From NCBI RefSeq assembly GCF_030323865.1, contig NZ_CP066362.1:1488001-1552000 (forward strand): a stretch of 64,000 nt of DNA. Reading direction: 5' to 3'. Position numbers and translations under genes: made by a program. The notes below the pieces were generated by a model. That model saw only the letters and a list, made by a program, of their open reading frames with translations. It ran no database searches and was not told the origin of the DNA. Of this stretch, positions 17,028-26,352 are shown one piece after another; positions within the stretch are counted from its first letter, which is position 1, and every line of letters begins with the position of its first letter. The DNA is from Pseudarthrobacter defluvii (GTDB lineage Bacteria > Actinomycetota > Actinomycetes > Actinomycetales > Micrococcaceae).

Positions 17028-18253
17028 CCACCGACACCGATACCAACAGCACCGGCCGGCCCGCGGTCGGCAGCGGCGCCACCCTCCCGACGGGGAAACG
17101 CCGGACCGGCAGGCGCGGGGCAGGGGGAGCGCCGGGCGGCGCCCCGGACACCGGCCGTCCTGGCATCACCGGCCGCCGCCTTGCGGCGTGGGCTGCCGGG
17201 CTGGCCGGCGTGCTGCTCCTGGTCCTGCTCCCGCTGCTGAACATCTCGCTGCCCGGCGTGCTGCCCGGTCCCAGCTACACCCCGGGATCCCTGCAACTGC
17301 TGGCCATGTGCATGCTGATGGCCGCCGCGGCCCTTACCTACCACCTGCTTCTCGGCGTTGCCGGCCTGCTCTCCTTCGGGCATGCGCTCTACTTTGGCGC
17401 CGGCGTCTATGGGCTGGCCATCATCCTGCAGAACCTGGACATCCCGCTGCTGCCGGCCATGGGGCTCACCCTGCTGGTCGTGATTGTGCTGGCCCACGTG
17501 GTGGGCAGCATCAGCCTGCGTGTCAGCGGCATCCCGTTCGCCATGGTTACCCTCGCCTTTGCCCAGGCCGGTTCGGTGATTGTGGGACGGAACCCCGACG
17601 GCAAAACCGGCGGGGACGAGGGCTTGACGCTGCGCACGGACAACCTGCCCGACTTCCTGGTCGGGGTTGTCAACACCCGCAACCTGTACTGGCTGGCGCT
17701 GGCCGTGCTGGTGGCCGTGTTCGTGATCGTCACCTGGGTGCAGTCCTCGCGGGCCGGGCACGCGGCCGCCGCCGTCCGGGAAAACGAACTGCGGGTCCGC
17801 GTCCTTGGCCTGCAGCCCTATCTGGTCAAACTGCTGATCTTTGTGCTCTCTGCGATCCTGGTCAGCGTGATCGGCATGGTCTTCCTGCTGCTGCAAAGCG
17901 GCGCTATCCCGCGGGCGATCTCCTCGGACCTGACCATAACGCTGCTGGTGATGGTGGTGCTGGGCGGCGTCGGGTCCCGCTGGGGCGCCGTGATCGGCGG
18001 CGTCTTCTACACCATCCTCGACCAGCGCCTCACCGCCCTCGCCAACTCCGAGGCCGTCACGTCCCTCCCGGACATCCTGCGGGTACCGTTGTCTGAACCG
18101 TTGTTCATCCTTGGCACGCTCTTCATCCTCGTGGTGCTCTTCCTTCCCGGCGGCCTCGCTGGTACCGCCGAACGGCTGGGCCGCAGGCGCCGCGGGCGGG
18201 CGGGGAACGGCGGCGCCGAAACACCCCGCGAGATTTTGGAGGACGCTGCATGA
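17024..18253 (+). CDS. Liv-type ABC importer, permease (LivM-like)
   Basis: A 409-residue permease. A polar, Gly/Arg-rich N-terminal stretch of about 45 residues is longer than in most LivM proteins. About ten helices follow, with the typical AALTYHLLLGVAGLLSFGHAL and the conserved cytoplasmic segment AAAVRENELRVRVLGL. Start and stop overlap both neighbours by 4 bases. Confidence 0.92.
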   Translation: MTTDTDTNSTGRPAVGSGATLPTGKRRTGRRGAGGAPGGAPDTGRPGITGRRLAAWAAGLAGVLLLVLLPLLNISLPGVLPGPSYTPGSLQLLAMCMLMAAAALTYHLLLGVAGLLSFGHALYFGAGVYGLAIILQNLDIPLLPAMGLTLLVVIVLAHVVGSISLRVSGIPFAMVTLAFAQAGSVIVGRNPDGKTGGDEGLTLRTDNLPDFLVGVVNTRNLYWLALAVLVAVFVIVTWVQSSRAGHAAAAVRENELRVRVLGLQPYLVKLLIFVLSAILVSVIGMVFLLLQSGAIPRAISSDLTITLLVMVVLGGVGSRWGAVIGGVFYTILDQRLTALANSEAVTSLPDILRVPLSEPLFILGTLFILVVLFLPGGLAGTAERLGRRRRGRAGNGGAETPREILEDAA

Positions 18254-19863
18254 CCGGCACCAACGGACCCACCGGCGACGGGCTGCACACCCTGGGCCGA
18301 TGGACCACGGACCGCAGCCAGGCCACGCCCCACCGGATTGCCATTGACGACCGCGGCTGCACCCTGACCTACCGGGAACTGGAGCGCCGGGCCGCTGCCC
18401 TCGCCGCGGGGTTCCGGGCCGCCGGGTACGTGGTGGGCGACCGGATCGCCACTCTCACCGGCAATAGCTCGGACCACGTGGTGGCCTTCTTCGCCTGCGC
18501 CAAGGCCGGGCTGGTGCTGGTGCCCCTGTCCTGGCGGCTCGCGCCCCGGGAGCTGGCCCTGCAACTGGAACTCGCCGAGCCGCAGCTGCTGCTCATGGAA
18601 GACGACCTGGAAGCACTCGGTGCGGCAGCCTGCGCCCTGCTTCCGCACCGGCTGCGTGGCTCCTCGCTGGGGCCCGGCGGCGTGGAGAAATCCGTGCCGC
18701 CGCCTACACGGGTAACACCGGTGCCCGAACCCTCGGCACGCCAGGACGTGCACGACGACGATGCCCTGATGATGATCTTCACCTCCGGAACCGAGGGGGC
18801 CGGCAAAGCCGCAGTGCTCACGCACGCCAACTGCTTCTGGAACAACCTTTCGCTGTCGCGCACCCTCGACATGGGCAGCAGCGATGTGGTCCTGGCCGTG
18901 CTGCCGCAGTTCCACGTGGGCGGCTGGAACATCCAGCCCCTGTTGGCGTGGTGGGTGGGGGCCACCGTGGTGCTGGAACGCGGATTCGACCCGGGCCGGG
19001 TCCTGCAGTTAATCCCCGAACGGCGCGTCACGATGTTGATGGGGGTGCCCACGCAGTACCTCATGCTTGCCGAACATCCGGACTTCGCCACTGCCGAACT
19101 GGGCAGCCTGCGGCACGCCGTGGTGGGCGGGGCCCCCATGCCGGCGCCGCTGCTGCGGATCTGGCACCGCAGGGGAGTGGCCCTGAGCCAGGGGTATGGA
19201 CTGACCGAGGCGTCCCCCAACGTGCTCTGCCTGCCCAATGAGGACGCCGAGCGGATGGTGGGCTACTCCGGCAAACCGTATCCCCATGTTTCCGTGGCAG
19301 TGGCGGATCCGGCCACCGGCGAAATCCTCGAGGGCGCGGCCAGCGGCGAACTGCTGGTGGGCGGCCCGGGCGTGTTCGCCGGCTACTTCCGGGATCCCGC
19401 GGCCACGGCGGCTGCCCTGGCAGGCGGCTGGCTCCATACAGGCGACCTGGTGGAACGGGACGCCGAGGGCTACATCCGGGTGGTGGACCGGCTCAAGGAC
19501 ATCTACATCTCCGGCGGGGAGAATGTGTCTCCGTCCGAAGTGGAAGCGGTCCTGCTGGGCCACCCGGCCGTGGCACAGGCCGCGGTGGTGGGCGTGGAGG
19601 ACCCCCGCTGGGGTGAAAGCGGTCTGGCGTTCGTCGTGCTCCGCCCGGGCGTGGTCACCGACGAACAGGATCTGCTGGAACACTGCAGCTCACAGCTGGC
19701 CCGGTTCAAGGTCCCGGGACGGATCGAAATGGTTGCCGGCCTGCCGCGGACAGCCCTGAATAAGGTCCTGCGGGCCAAGCTGCGCGAGGACCTGTCCCGC
19801 CGTACCGCCCCGGGAGCGGCACCCGCCCCAGGACCAGCACCCGCGGCAGGAGGACAGGCATGA
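18250..19863 (+). CDS. AMP-dependent acyl-CoA ligase
   Basis: A 537-residue member of the ANL superfamily, which activates a carboxylic acid as acyl-AMP and transfers it to CoA. The P-loop is FTSGTEGAGKAAVLTH, where the commoner TSGTTGxPKG has become TSGTEGAGKA. A5-type GYGLTEASP, A7 GGWLHTGDL and the C-terminal catalytic lysine in TALNKVLRAKLRE are present. An Ala/Pro-rich tail ends the protein. Fusion to the importer operon by a 4-base overlap implies that the imported compound is a carboxylate that is trapped as a CoA thioester. Its identity is unknown. Confidence 0.88.
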   Translation: MTGTNGPTGDGLHTLGRWTTDRSQATPHRIAIDDRGCTLTYRELERRAAALAAGFRAAGYVVGDRIATLTGNSSDHVVAFFACAKAGLVLVPLSWRLAPRELALQLELAEPQLLLMEDDLEALGAAACALLPHRLRGSSLGPGGVEKSVPPPTRVTPVPEPSARQDVHDDDALMMIFTSGTEGAGKAAVLTHANCFWNNLSLSRTLDMGSSDVVLAVLPQFHVGGWNIQPLLAWWVGATVVLERGFDPGRVLQLIPERRVTMLMGVPTQYLMLAEHPDFATAELGSLRHAVVGGAPMPAPLLRIWHRRGVALSQGYGLTEASPNVLCLPNEDAERMVGYSGKPYPHVSVAVADPATGEILEGAASGELLVGGPGVFAGYFRDPAATAAALAGGWLHTGDLVERDAEGYIRVVDRLKDIYISGGENVSPSEVEAVLLGHPAVAQAAVVGVEDPRWGESGLAFVVLRPGVVTDEQDLLEHCSSQLARFKVPGRIEMVAGLPRTALNKVLRAKLREDLSRRTAPGAAPAPGPAPAAGGQA

Positions 19864-20519
19864 GCACGGCACCGCGCACCGCCAGGGGCAACCGCACCCG
19901 GGCCAAGCTGCTTGAGGCGGCCGAGTCGGTGTTCGCCTCGGTGGGCTACCACGAGGCCTCGATTGTGAAGATCACCGAGTCCGCCGGCGTGGGTCTGGGG
20001 ACGTTCTACCTGTACTTTGACGGCAAGCAGGCCATCTTCGACGAGGTGGTGGAGGACCTCAACCGCAGGGTCCGGCACGCCATGACCGACGCGGCACGGA
20101 ACGCCCCCAACCGGATGGAAGCGGAACGGGCAGGATTCCGCGCCTTCTTCCGCTTCACCGCCCAGCACCCTGCGCTGTACCGGATCATCCGGCAGGCCGA
20201 GTTCGTTTCCCCGGGCGCCTTGCGGTTGCACTACACCCGCATCGTGAACGGCTACATCGAAGGGTTGAAGACGGCGCAGGCCAGCGGCGAGGTCAGGGAG
20301 ATGGACCCCACGGTCGCAGCCTGGGCCCTTATGGGCATCGGTGAACTGATCGGCATGCGCTGGGTCCTGTGGGACGCGGAAGGCGCACCGCCGGTCGAGG
20401 GAGCCAGGCCCGAGGTTCCCGAAGAAGTTTTTGAAGAAATGATGCAGTTCATCGAGCGTGGCCTTGCGCCTGACTCCGCTGCTAAAACCACCCCGCCCCA
20501 GGAAGGGACATTGCCATGA
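19860..20519 (+). CDS. TetR/AcrR family regulator
   Basis: 219 residues. The N-terminal helix-turn-helix (about residues 8-55) reads GNRTRAKLLEAAESVF, then IVKITESAGVGLGTFYLYF. The C-terminal domain is variable and probably binds the transported compound or its CoA ester, like FadR/PaaR-type TetR proteins that sense acyl-CoA. It overlaps both neighbours by 4 bases, so it would be autoregulated with the operon. The operator was not identified. Confidence 0.9.
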   Translation: MSTAPRTARGNRTRAKLLEAAESVFASVGYHEASIVKITESAGVGLGTFYLYFDGKQAIFDEVVEDLNRRVRHAMTDAARNAPNRMEAERAGFRAFFRFTAQHPALYRIIRQAEFVSPGALRLHYTRIVNGYIEGLKTAQASGEVREMDPTVAAWALMGIGELIGMRWVLWDAEGAPPVEGARPEVPEEVFEEMMQFIERGLAPDSAAKTTPPQEGTLP

Positions 20520-21421
20520 CCCAGACAGCCAGCCAGGAAACGTACCGCACAGCGGAAGTGGCGGTGCGCGGCGGAACACTCCACACCGCCGTCTGGGGAC
20601 CGGATGATCCTGCCGCTCCCACTATCCTTGCCGTCCACGGCGTCACGGCGTCACACAAGTCATGGGCCTATCTCGCCGCGGCACTGCCCGAGGTCCGGAT
20701 CATCGCTCCGGACCTGCGCGGCCGCGGCCGCAGCAACCAACTGCCGGCACCGTACGGGATGACCTCGCACGCGCAGGACCTGGCCGCCGTCCTGGAGGAA
20801 CTGGCCGAGGGGCCCGTCGTCGTGGTGGGGCACTCCATGGGCGGCTTCGCCTCGCTGGTCCTTGCAGACCTGTTCCCGGAGCGAGTCCGTTCGCTGATAC
20901 TGGTGGATGGGGGCCTGCCGCTGCAGGTGCCGGCAGGCCTTTCGGACGAGGAAATCATCTCCTCGGTCCTGGGTCCAGCCGCCGAGCGGCTCAATGCCAC
21001 CTTCCCAAGCCGGGAGGTGTACCGCTCCTTCTGGCGGCAGCACCCGGCCTTCAGCGCGGACTGGGGTCCGCTGGTGGATGCCTATGTGGACTACGACCTC
21101 ACCGGCGAGGAGCCGGAACTTCGGCCCGCCACACGGTATGAGGCAATGGCGGAGGATACGGCGGACCTGCACCGCGGCGCTTCGCTGCTGGCTGCACTGG
21201 ACCGCCTTACCGTCGAGGCCGAGGTCCTCCGGGCGCCCCGGGGACTGCTGAACGAACCGGCAGCCCTTTACGCCCCGGGATATTTGGAGTCTTGGGCAGC
21301 AAAGCTTCCCACGCTGCGGCTCACGCAGGTGCCGGACGTCAACCACTACACAATCATCATGGGCCAGACGGGGGCCGCTGCCGTTGCCGGGAGCGTCCGC
21401 GCTGCCTTGGCCGGAAAGTGA
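20516..21421 (+). CDS. Alpha/beta-fold hydrolase
   Basis: 301 residues. The oxyanion segment VHGVTASHKSW, the nucleophile elbow GHSMGG (Ser107) and a late histidine in PDVNHYTII complete a Ser-His-acid triad. DLRGRGRSNQLP is typical of epoxide hydrolase-like and C-C bond or ester hydrolases. It is cytoplasmic, with no signal peptide. As the last gene of the importer operon it may cleave an ester or a ring-fission product, but the family is too broad for a firm assignment. Confidence 0.85.
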   Translation: MTQTASQETYRTAEVAVRGGTLHTAVWGPDDPAAPTILAVHGVTASHKSWAYLAAALPEVRIIAPDLRGRGRSNQLPAPYGMTSHAQDLAAVLEELAEGPVVVVGHSMGGFASLVLADLFPERVRSLILVDGGLPLQVPAGLSDEEIISSVLGPAAERLNATFPSREVYRSFWRQHPAFSADWGPLVDAYVDYDLTGEEPELRPATRYEAMAEDTADLHRGASLLAALDRLTVEAEVLRAPRGLLNEPAALYAPGYLESWAAKLPTLRLTQVPDVNHYTIIMGQTGAAAVAGSVRAALAGK

Positions 21422-21422
21422 G

Positions 21423-21440
21423 CGGCGGCTAAAACCGCCG
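21423..21440. terminator. Short hairpin between convergent genes
   Basis: CGGCGG and CCGCCG flank CTAAAA (6-bp stem) in the 30-base gap between the hydrolase and moaD. It is weak as an intrinsic terminator. Confidence 0.35.
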
Positions 21441-21451
21441 AACCAGGCCCG

Positions 21452-21718
21452 CTAGCCCCCCGCGAAGGGCGGCAGCACGTCCACCACGTCGTCGGGACCC
21501 AGCACGGTTGCATGGTCCCGCACGGCCACCTCATTGAGCAGGAAGCTGCTGCGGGAAAGGATCCGGGGAAGCGGCGGGGTTCCCGTTGGGGGCTCCGGCC
21601 GCTCCACGGCCGCTACAGCTTTCACCAGATCCGCAACTGTAGCGCCGTCGGGCAGGTTGAACTTTTCTTCCTCGAAACCCGCGGCGGCGCGTGCGGCAGC
21701 AAAGTAACGTACAAGCAT
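21452..21718 (-). CDS. moaD: Molybdopterin synthase sulfur carrier subunit
   Basis: An 88-residue ubiquitin-like sulfur carrier ending in the required Gly-Gly (PPFAGG), whose C-terminus becomes a thiocarboxylate that supplies sulfur to precursor Z. LLNEVAVRDHATVLGPDDVVDVLPPF is divided between the typical beta strands. The start at 21718 gives MLVRYFAAARAAAG; the frame is open further upstream, but that would overlap moaA. It follows moaA after 5 bases. Its partner MoaE is encoded at 26863. Confidence 0.9.
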   Translation of the reverse strand: MLVRYFAAARAAAGFEEEKFNLPDGATVADLVKAVAAVERPEPPTGTPPLPRILSRSSFLLNEVAVRDHATVLGPDDVVDVLPPFAGG

Positions 21719-21723
21719 TCCAG

Positions 21724-22842
21724 TCAGCCCCCGATGGCACTCATGCTGCGGTCCGGCTGGACGAAGTCCGGGGCGTCCAGTCCCACGTGGTCCATACCGT
21801 GGGCCTTTGGTTTGATCCACATTGCGTCCTGCCACCGCTGCGCCAGCTCCGCGTCGCCTGCGCCCGCACGCAGCAGGCCCAGCAGGTCGTATTCCTCGCG
21901 CGAGAACAGGCAGCTCATGATCTTGCCTTCGGCGGTGATCCTGGTGCGCCGGCAGTCGGAGCAGAACGGCTCGGTGACGGAGGCGATAATCCCCACGGTT
22001 CCCAGAACGGGACCCTCCGGATCCGCAGTGCCGGCCACCCGGCGTCGTACTTCAAAGCGTTCCGCAGGGGCGCCGTCGCGTTCCCGGGGATCGGGACTGA
22101 GGACGAAATCCCTGGACAGCAGCCCGCGGATTTCTGCGGCAGTAATCATGTTGCGGCGCGTCCAGCCGTGGTCCGCATCAAGGGGCATCTGCTCGATGAA
22201 CCGCAGTTCGTATCCGCGCTCCAGGGCCCAGGCCAGCAGTTGCGGTGACTCGGCATCGTTGATCCCGCGCATCAGGACGGCGTTCAGTTTGACGGGTCCC
22301 AGCCCGGCAGCCCACGCGGCGTCCACACCGGCCAGGACCTGGTCGAGGAAGGGGCGGCGGGTCAGCTTGGTGAACGTTTCTTCATGCAGGGAATCCAGCG
22401 ACACGTTGATGCGCGTCAGCCCGGCGTCTTTCAGGGCGGCGGCCTTCCTGGCCAGGCCAACGCCGTTGGTGGTCATGGAGATCGGAAGGCCGGGGTGGTT
22501 GCGCCGCAGGGCTGCGATGATGTCCACCAAGTCGTGCCGGACCAGCGGCTCGCCGCCCGTCAGCCGCAGCTCCCGGACGCCCAGCTGTTCTACGCCCACC
22601 TTGACGATCCGCACGATTTCTTCGCCGGTCATGACTGCCTGCTTGGCCAACCACTCGAGGCCTTCGGCAGGCATGCAGTAGGTGCAGCGGAGGTTGCATT
22701 TGTCGGTCAGGGACAGCCTCATGTCCGTGGCGCGGCGGCCGTACCGGTCCGCCAGGCCGGCCGGTGCATCCGCGGGGCGGCGTCCGGGCACAGCCGATGC
22801 TGCTTCCTCCGGCGGCTGGGGCATGCCTAGCTGGACACTCAT
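21724..22842 (-). CDS. moaA: GTP 3',8-cyclase (radical SAM)
   Basis: 372 residues. It catalyses the first step of molybdenum cofactor synthesis with MoaC. The radical-SAM cluster motif CNLRCTYC has Cys49, Cys53 and Cys56. The second [4Fe-4S] cluster is in the C-terminal part (EPFCSDCRRTRIT and, later, MSCLF). GGEPLVRHDL is also typical. Start: a reverse-strand TAGCCT lies 6 bases before the ATG, so the message is probably leaderless. It is divergent from the Moco enzyme at 22929. Confidence 0.95.
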   Translation of the reverse strand: MSVQLGMPQPPEEAASAVPGRRPADAPAGLADRYGRRATDMRLSLTDKCNLRCTYCMPAEGLEWLAKQAVMTGEEIVRIVKVGVEQLGVRELRLTGGEPLVRHDLVDIIAALRRNHPGLPISMTTNGVGLARKAAALKDAGLTRINVSLDSLHEETFTKLTRRPFLDQVLAGVDAAWAAGLGPVKLNAVLMRGINDAESPQLLAWALERGYELRFIEQMPLDADHGWTRRNMITAAEIRGLLSRDFVLSPDPRERDGAPAERFEVRRRVAGTADPEGPVLGTVGIIASVTEPFCSDCRRTRITAEGKIMSCLFSREEYDLLGLLRAGAGDAELAQRWQDAMWIKPKAHGMDHVGLDAPDFVQPDRSMSAIGG

Positions 22843-22848
22843 GAATTC

Positions 22849-22854
22849 AGGCTA
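22849..22854 (-). promoter_or_regulatory. -10 element for a leaderless moaA mRNA
   Basis: Reverse-strand TAGCCT, spacer GAATTC (6 bases), then ATG at 22842. Confidence 0.6.
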
Positions 22855-22915
22855 CGCCACCTTGAGCCGCGCATCACACCATCAGAGGCCCGGCGTCATC
22901 CAGGTGCCACGAACC

Positions 22916-22921
22916 TATGCT
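22916..22921 (+). promoter_or_regulatory. -10 element for a leaderless Moco-enzyme mRNA
   Basis: TATGCT lies 7 bases before the GTG at 22929. An in-frame ATG at 22917 falls inside this hexamer and so is unlikely to be the start. Confidence 0.6.
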
Positions 22922-22928
22922 GGGAGTT

Positions 22929-24590
22929 GTGAAGAGTTCCGGGCGCAGGTACGGGGCGGACGACGACGGCGGCGGCCTTCAGGGGCGGCCGGAACGTTCC
23001 GTCCGGCAACCGGGAGTCCCGCGCGCTAGGGTGCGGGACACAAGGGGGCGTTGGGCCGCTGCCGCCGGGATGGTGGCCGTCGCCGGCGGGGTCGCCGCGG
23101 GGGAGTTGCTGGCAGGATTCGCCAGCCCGTCCCTGTCCCCGTTGTTCGCCGTCGGCGGAGTGGTGATCGATGCCGTTCCTCCCGGTGTGAAGGACTGGGC
23201 CATCTCCCTTTTCGGTACGGCCGATAAGGCTGCCCTGCTGACGGGCATGGCGCTGGTCATCGCCGGGCTGGCGGGACTGGCTGGAGTGCTTGAGTTCCGG
23301 AGGCGGTTCACTGGGGCCGTCCTGGTGGGCATCTTCGGCCTCGCCGGGGCGGCAGCCGTGCTGACGCGTTCCCAGGTGACCCCGGTCGCTGTTGTCCTGC
23401 CGCTCCTGGCCGCGGCTGCCGCCGTCGTGCTGTTGCGGCTCCTGGTGGGGCGGCTGGCGGCGTGGGAGGGTACTGCTTCAACCCCAGACGGGGAAAGCAC
23501 TCCGGATGCCACAGCTGCGCGCTCACGCCGCAGCTTCCTCCAGGCCCTTGCCGGCACGGCAGCGGCCGCTGGGGTTGCAGGGCTGCTGGCGGGCATCTGG
23601 CGCGGTGCCGCCAACGCGGTCAGCGAAGCCAGGGCCCGCATCACCCTTCCAACGCCGGCATCTCCGGCGCCGCCAATCCCGGCGGCCGCGGAGTCCGGCG
23701 TGGCGGGAATGCCGCCGCTGGTCACGCCAAACCGTGACTTCTACCGGATCGACACAGCCCTCACCGTCCCGGCGGTCAACCCGGATACCTGGCTGCTCAA
23801 AGTCACCGGTATGGTGGCCCGGGAGGTCCAGCTCTCCTTCGCGGACCTGATGGCCAAACCCCTGACCGAACGCCACATCACCATCGCCTGCGTCTCCAAC
23901 AACGTGGGCGGCGACCTGATCGGCAACGCCCGCTGGCTGGGCTGGCCGGTCAGGGACCTGCTGGCACTGGCAGGACCGCAGCCGGGATCCGACATGGTGC
24001 TCTCGCGCAGCACCGACGGTTGGACCGCCGGAACGCCCTTGGAGGTGTTGACGGATAACCGGGATGCCCTGCTGGCCGTCGGCATGAACGGTGAACCGCT
24101 GCCGCTGGAGCACGGCTTTCCCGTCCGGTTGGTTGTCCCCGGCCTTTACGGTTATGTCTCGGCAACCAAGTGGCTGACGGAACTCAAGGTCACGAGGTTT
24201 GCCGACGACGCCGGGTACTGGACCCCGCGGGGCTGGTCCGAGCGCGGACCCATCAAGACGTCGTCGCGCATCGACGTGCCGCGCAGCGGGCGCCCGGTCA
24301 GCCCGGGAACCGTTGTATTTGCCGGCGTCGCCTGGGCCCAGCACACCGGCATCGGGAAGGTGGAAGTGCGGCTCAACCGGGGGCCCTGGCGGGAAGCTGA
24401 GCTGGCGCCCGGCATCTCCGCGGACACCTGGTACCAGTGGAAGCTGGCGGTCGACCTCTCACCGGGGCAGTACGAAGTCCAGGTCCGCGCCAGCGACATG
24501 AACGGCCGGCCCCAGGATGAAACATCACGGCCGCCCGCGCCTGACGGGGCCACCGGATTCCACACGGTTAGAGTGGACGTGAAATCCTGA
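22929..24590 (+). CDS. Membrane-anchored molybdopterin-dependent oxidoreductase (sulfite oxidase family)
   Basis: 553 residues. A basic N-terminus is followed by about four helices (roughly residues 42-66, 72-88, 103-122 and 128-175 as one or two). A twin-arginine motif SRRSFL (199-204) then precedes another hydrophobic segment. The extracytoplasmic domain is of the sulfite oxidase type: the molybdenum-ligating cysteine is Cys321 in ITIACVSNNVGG, and a C-terminal dimerisation domain carries GVAWAQHTGIGKVEVRL. The internal Tat motif suggests Sec insertion of the first helices and Tat export of the folded Moco domain, as known for some actinobacterial proteins. Substrate is unknown. Confidence 0.88.
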   Translation: MKSSGRRYGADDDGGGLQGRPERSVRQPGVPRARVRDTRGRWAAAAGMVAVAGGVAAGELLAGFASPSLSPLFAVGGVVIDAVPPGVKDWAISLFGTADKAALLTGMALVIAGLAGLAGVLEFRRRFTGAVLVGIFGLAGAAAVLTRSQVTPVAVVLPLLAAAAAVVLLRLLVGRLAAWEGTASTPDGESTPDATAARSRRSFLQALAGTAAAAGVAGLLAGIWRGAANAVSEARARITLPTPASPAPPIPAAAESGVAGMPPLVTPNRDFYRIDTALTVPAVNPDTWLLKVTGMVAREVQLSFADLMAKPLTERHITIACVSNNVGGDLIGNARWLGWPVRDLLALAGPQPGSDMVLSRSTDGWTAGTPLEVLTDNRDALLAVGMNGEPLPLEHGFPVRLVVPGLYGYVSATKWLTELKVTRFADDAGYWTPRGWSERGPIKTSSRIDVPRSGRPVSPGTVVFAGVAWAQHTGIGKVEVRLNRGPWREAELAPGISADTWYQWKLAVDLSPGQYEVQVRASDMNGRPQDETSRPPAPDGATGFHTVRVDVKS

Positions 24591-24613
24591 CGGCCGCGAC
24601 CAAAGGCGTACCC

Positions 24614-25873
24614 ATGACCACTGCGCATCACGCCCCTGCGGGCAAGGCCCACAACGCCCGCTCCGTCGCCGCGCATCTGGCCGCAGTCACTGACCTCCTC
24701 GCCCCGCTGGCGGCAGAATCCCGCGCTGAAGTTGTTCTCCTGCCTGATGCCCTGGGCCGGGCGGTGGTGCACGGAATCCTTGCTCCGCTCAATCTTCCCC
24801 CCTTCGCCAACTCCCAGATGGACGGGTATGCTGTCCGTTCCGCGGACATCCCCGACGGCGGCGCTGAGCTGCGCATCATGCCTCCCATTCCCGCCGGGTC
24901 GAGCCCGCAGCCGCTTGGCCCGGGGGCTGCGGCGCCCATCATGACAGGTGCGATGATCCCGGCGGGGGCTGACGCCGTCGTACCTATTGAAAAAGCGGTG
25001 CCCGACCACTTCCTTCCGGAACAAGACGGCACTGTTGTGACGCTGCCTGCCACGGCCCCCGGAACATACGTGCGCGCCGCCGGAAGCGACATTGCGGCGG
25101 GGGAGCGGGCGCTCGCCGCCCGAACCTGCCTGGGGCCGGCGCAGCTGGGACTGCTCGCCGCCCTTGGCATGGCGGAGGTGGAGGTGTACCGGGCGGTGAC
25201 CGTCCTGCTCGTCACCACGGGGGACGAAGTCGTGGAACCCGGGCAGGCGCTTCCGGAGGGCAAGATCTACGACTCCAACGGAACCCTCCTGGAAGCGGCC
25301 ATGACGCAGGCAGGCCTCCGCGTCCGCCGAGCCGGGATCTCCACGGACAGCCCTGCGGAACTCCAGGCGCTGCTGCGGACCGAAGGCCGGGACACGGACC
25401 TGATCGTCACCACCGGCGGCGTCAGCAAGGGAGCCTACGAGGTGGTGCGGCAGGCCATGGCCGAACAACCGGTCGACTTCCTGCACGTCGCCATGCAGCC
25501 CGGCGGCCCCCAGGGAATCGGAACGTTCGACGGCGTCCCCTTCCTTGGGTTTCCCGGCAATCCGGTCAGCTGCCTGGTGTCCTTCGAGATGTTCCTCCGC
25601 CCCGCCCTGTCGGCCTTGCTGGGGGCGCCGGCGCCCCGGCTGCCCCTGCGCGCCCGCCTTGATCTTGAGGGGCAAGCCCGGCAGCTCACGTCCCCCGGCT
25701 CCAAACACCAGGTCCGGCGGGGGAGCCTCCAGCCGGACGGGACGGTACGGCTGGAAGGCGGCGAGAGCTCCCATCTGATGCACGCGCTCGCGGGCTCGAA
25801 TGTCCTGGTCCACATTCCTGCCGGCGTAACGGAACTCGCTGCCGGGGAGGAGGTGGAAGTATGGATGCTGTGA
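24614..25873 (+). CDS. moeA: Molybdopterin molybdotransferase
   Basis: 419 residues. It inserts molybdate into adenylylated molybdopterin. Family motifs are [30 protein letters not shown] and [15 protein letters not shown], plus a C-terminal MoeA domain IV. AAAGG lies upstream of the ATG. It starts 23 bases after the Moco enzyme, so the operon couples the enzyme to its cofactor supply. The 3' end overlaps moaC by 13 bases. Confidence 0.95.
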   Translation: MTTAHHAPAGKAHNARSVAAHLAAVTDLLAPLAAESRAEVVLLPDALGRAVVHGILAPLNLPPFANSQMDGYAVRSADIPDGGAELRIMPPIPAGSSPQPLGPGAAAPIMTGAMIPAGADAVVPIEKAVPDHFLPEQDGTVVTLPATAPGTYVRAAGSDIAAGERALAARTCLGPAQLGLLAALGMAEVEVYRAVTVLLVTTGDEVVEPGQALPEGKIYDSNGTLLEAAMTQAGLRVRRAGISTDSPAELQALLRTEGRDTDLIVTTGGVSKGAYEVVRQAMAEQPVDFLHVAMQPGGPQGIGTFDGVPFLGFPGNPVSCLVSFEMFLRPALSALLGAPAPRLPLRARLDLEGQARQLTSPGSKHQVRRGSLQPDGTVRLEGGESSHLMHALAGSNVLVHIPAGVTELAAGEEVEVWML

Positions 25874-26352
25874 ATGCAGAACAGACTCCCGCGCTGACGC
25901 ACCTGCGCCAGGACGGCAGCGCCCAGATGGTGGATGTTTCCGCCAAGGCAGAGACCACCCGGGAAGCGACGGCCACCGCCACGGTCCGGACCACCGCCGA
26001 AGTGATGCAGCTCCTGGGCACCGGCGGGCTCCCCAAGGGGGACGCCCTGGCCGTTGCCCGCGTGGCCGGCATCATGGCCGCCAAAAGGACGCCGGACCTG
26101 ATCCCGCTCTGCCATCCGCTGCCGCTGTCCAAGGTCACGATTGACCTTGACCTTGGCGCTGATGCGGTCACCATCGGCGCCACCGTCAAGACCAGGGGTG
26201 TCACCGGCGTGGAGATGGAGGCCCTGACCGCGGTGTCTGTGGCCGCCCTGAGCGTTTACGACATGATCAAGGCCGTAGACAAGCACGCCGTGCTGACTGA
26301 CATCAAGGTGCTGGCCAAGAGTGGCGGCAAGAGCGGAGACTGGGCACTGTGA
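25861..26352 (+). CDS. moaC: Cyclic pyranopterin monophosphate synthase
   Basis: 163 residues. It converts the MoaA product into cyclic pyranopterin monophosphate. The conserved core is [47 protein letters not shown] and [20 protein letters not shown], where the active-site lysines and histidine lie. The ATG at 25861 has a strong GGAGGAGGTGG just upstream, inside moeA. It overlaps the next gene in a GTGA junction. Confidence 0.95.
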   Translation: MDAVNAEQTPALTHLRQDGSAQMVDVSAKAETTREATATATVRTTAEVMQLLGTGGLPKGDALAVARVAGIMAAKRTPDLIPLCHPLPLSKVTIDLDLGADAVTIGATVKTRGVTGVEMEALTAVSVAALSVYDMIKAVDKHAVLTDIKVLAKSGGKSGDWAL

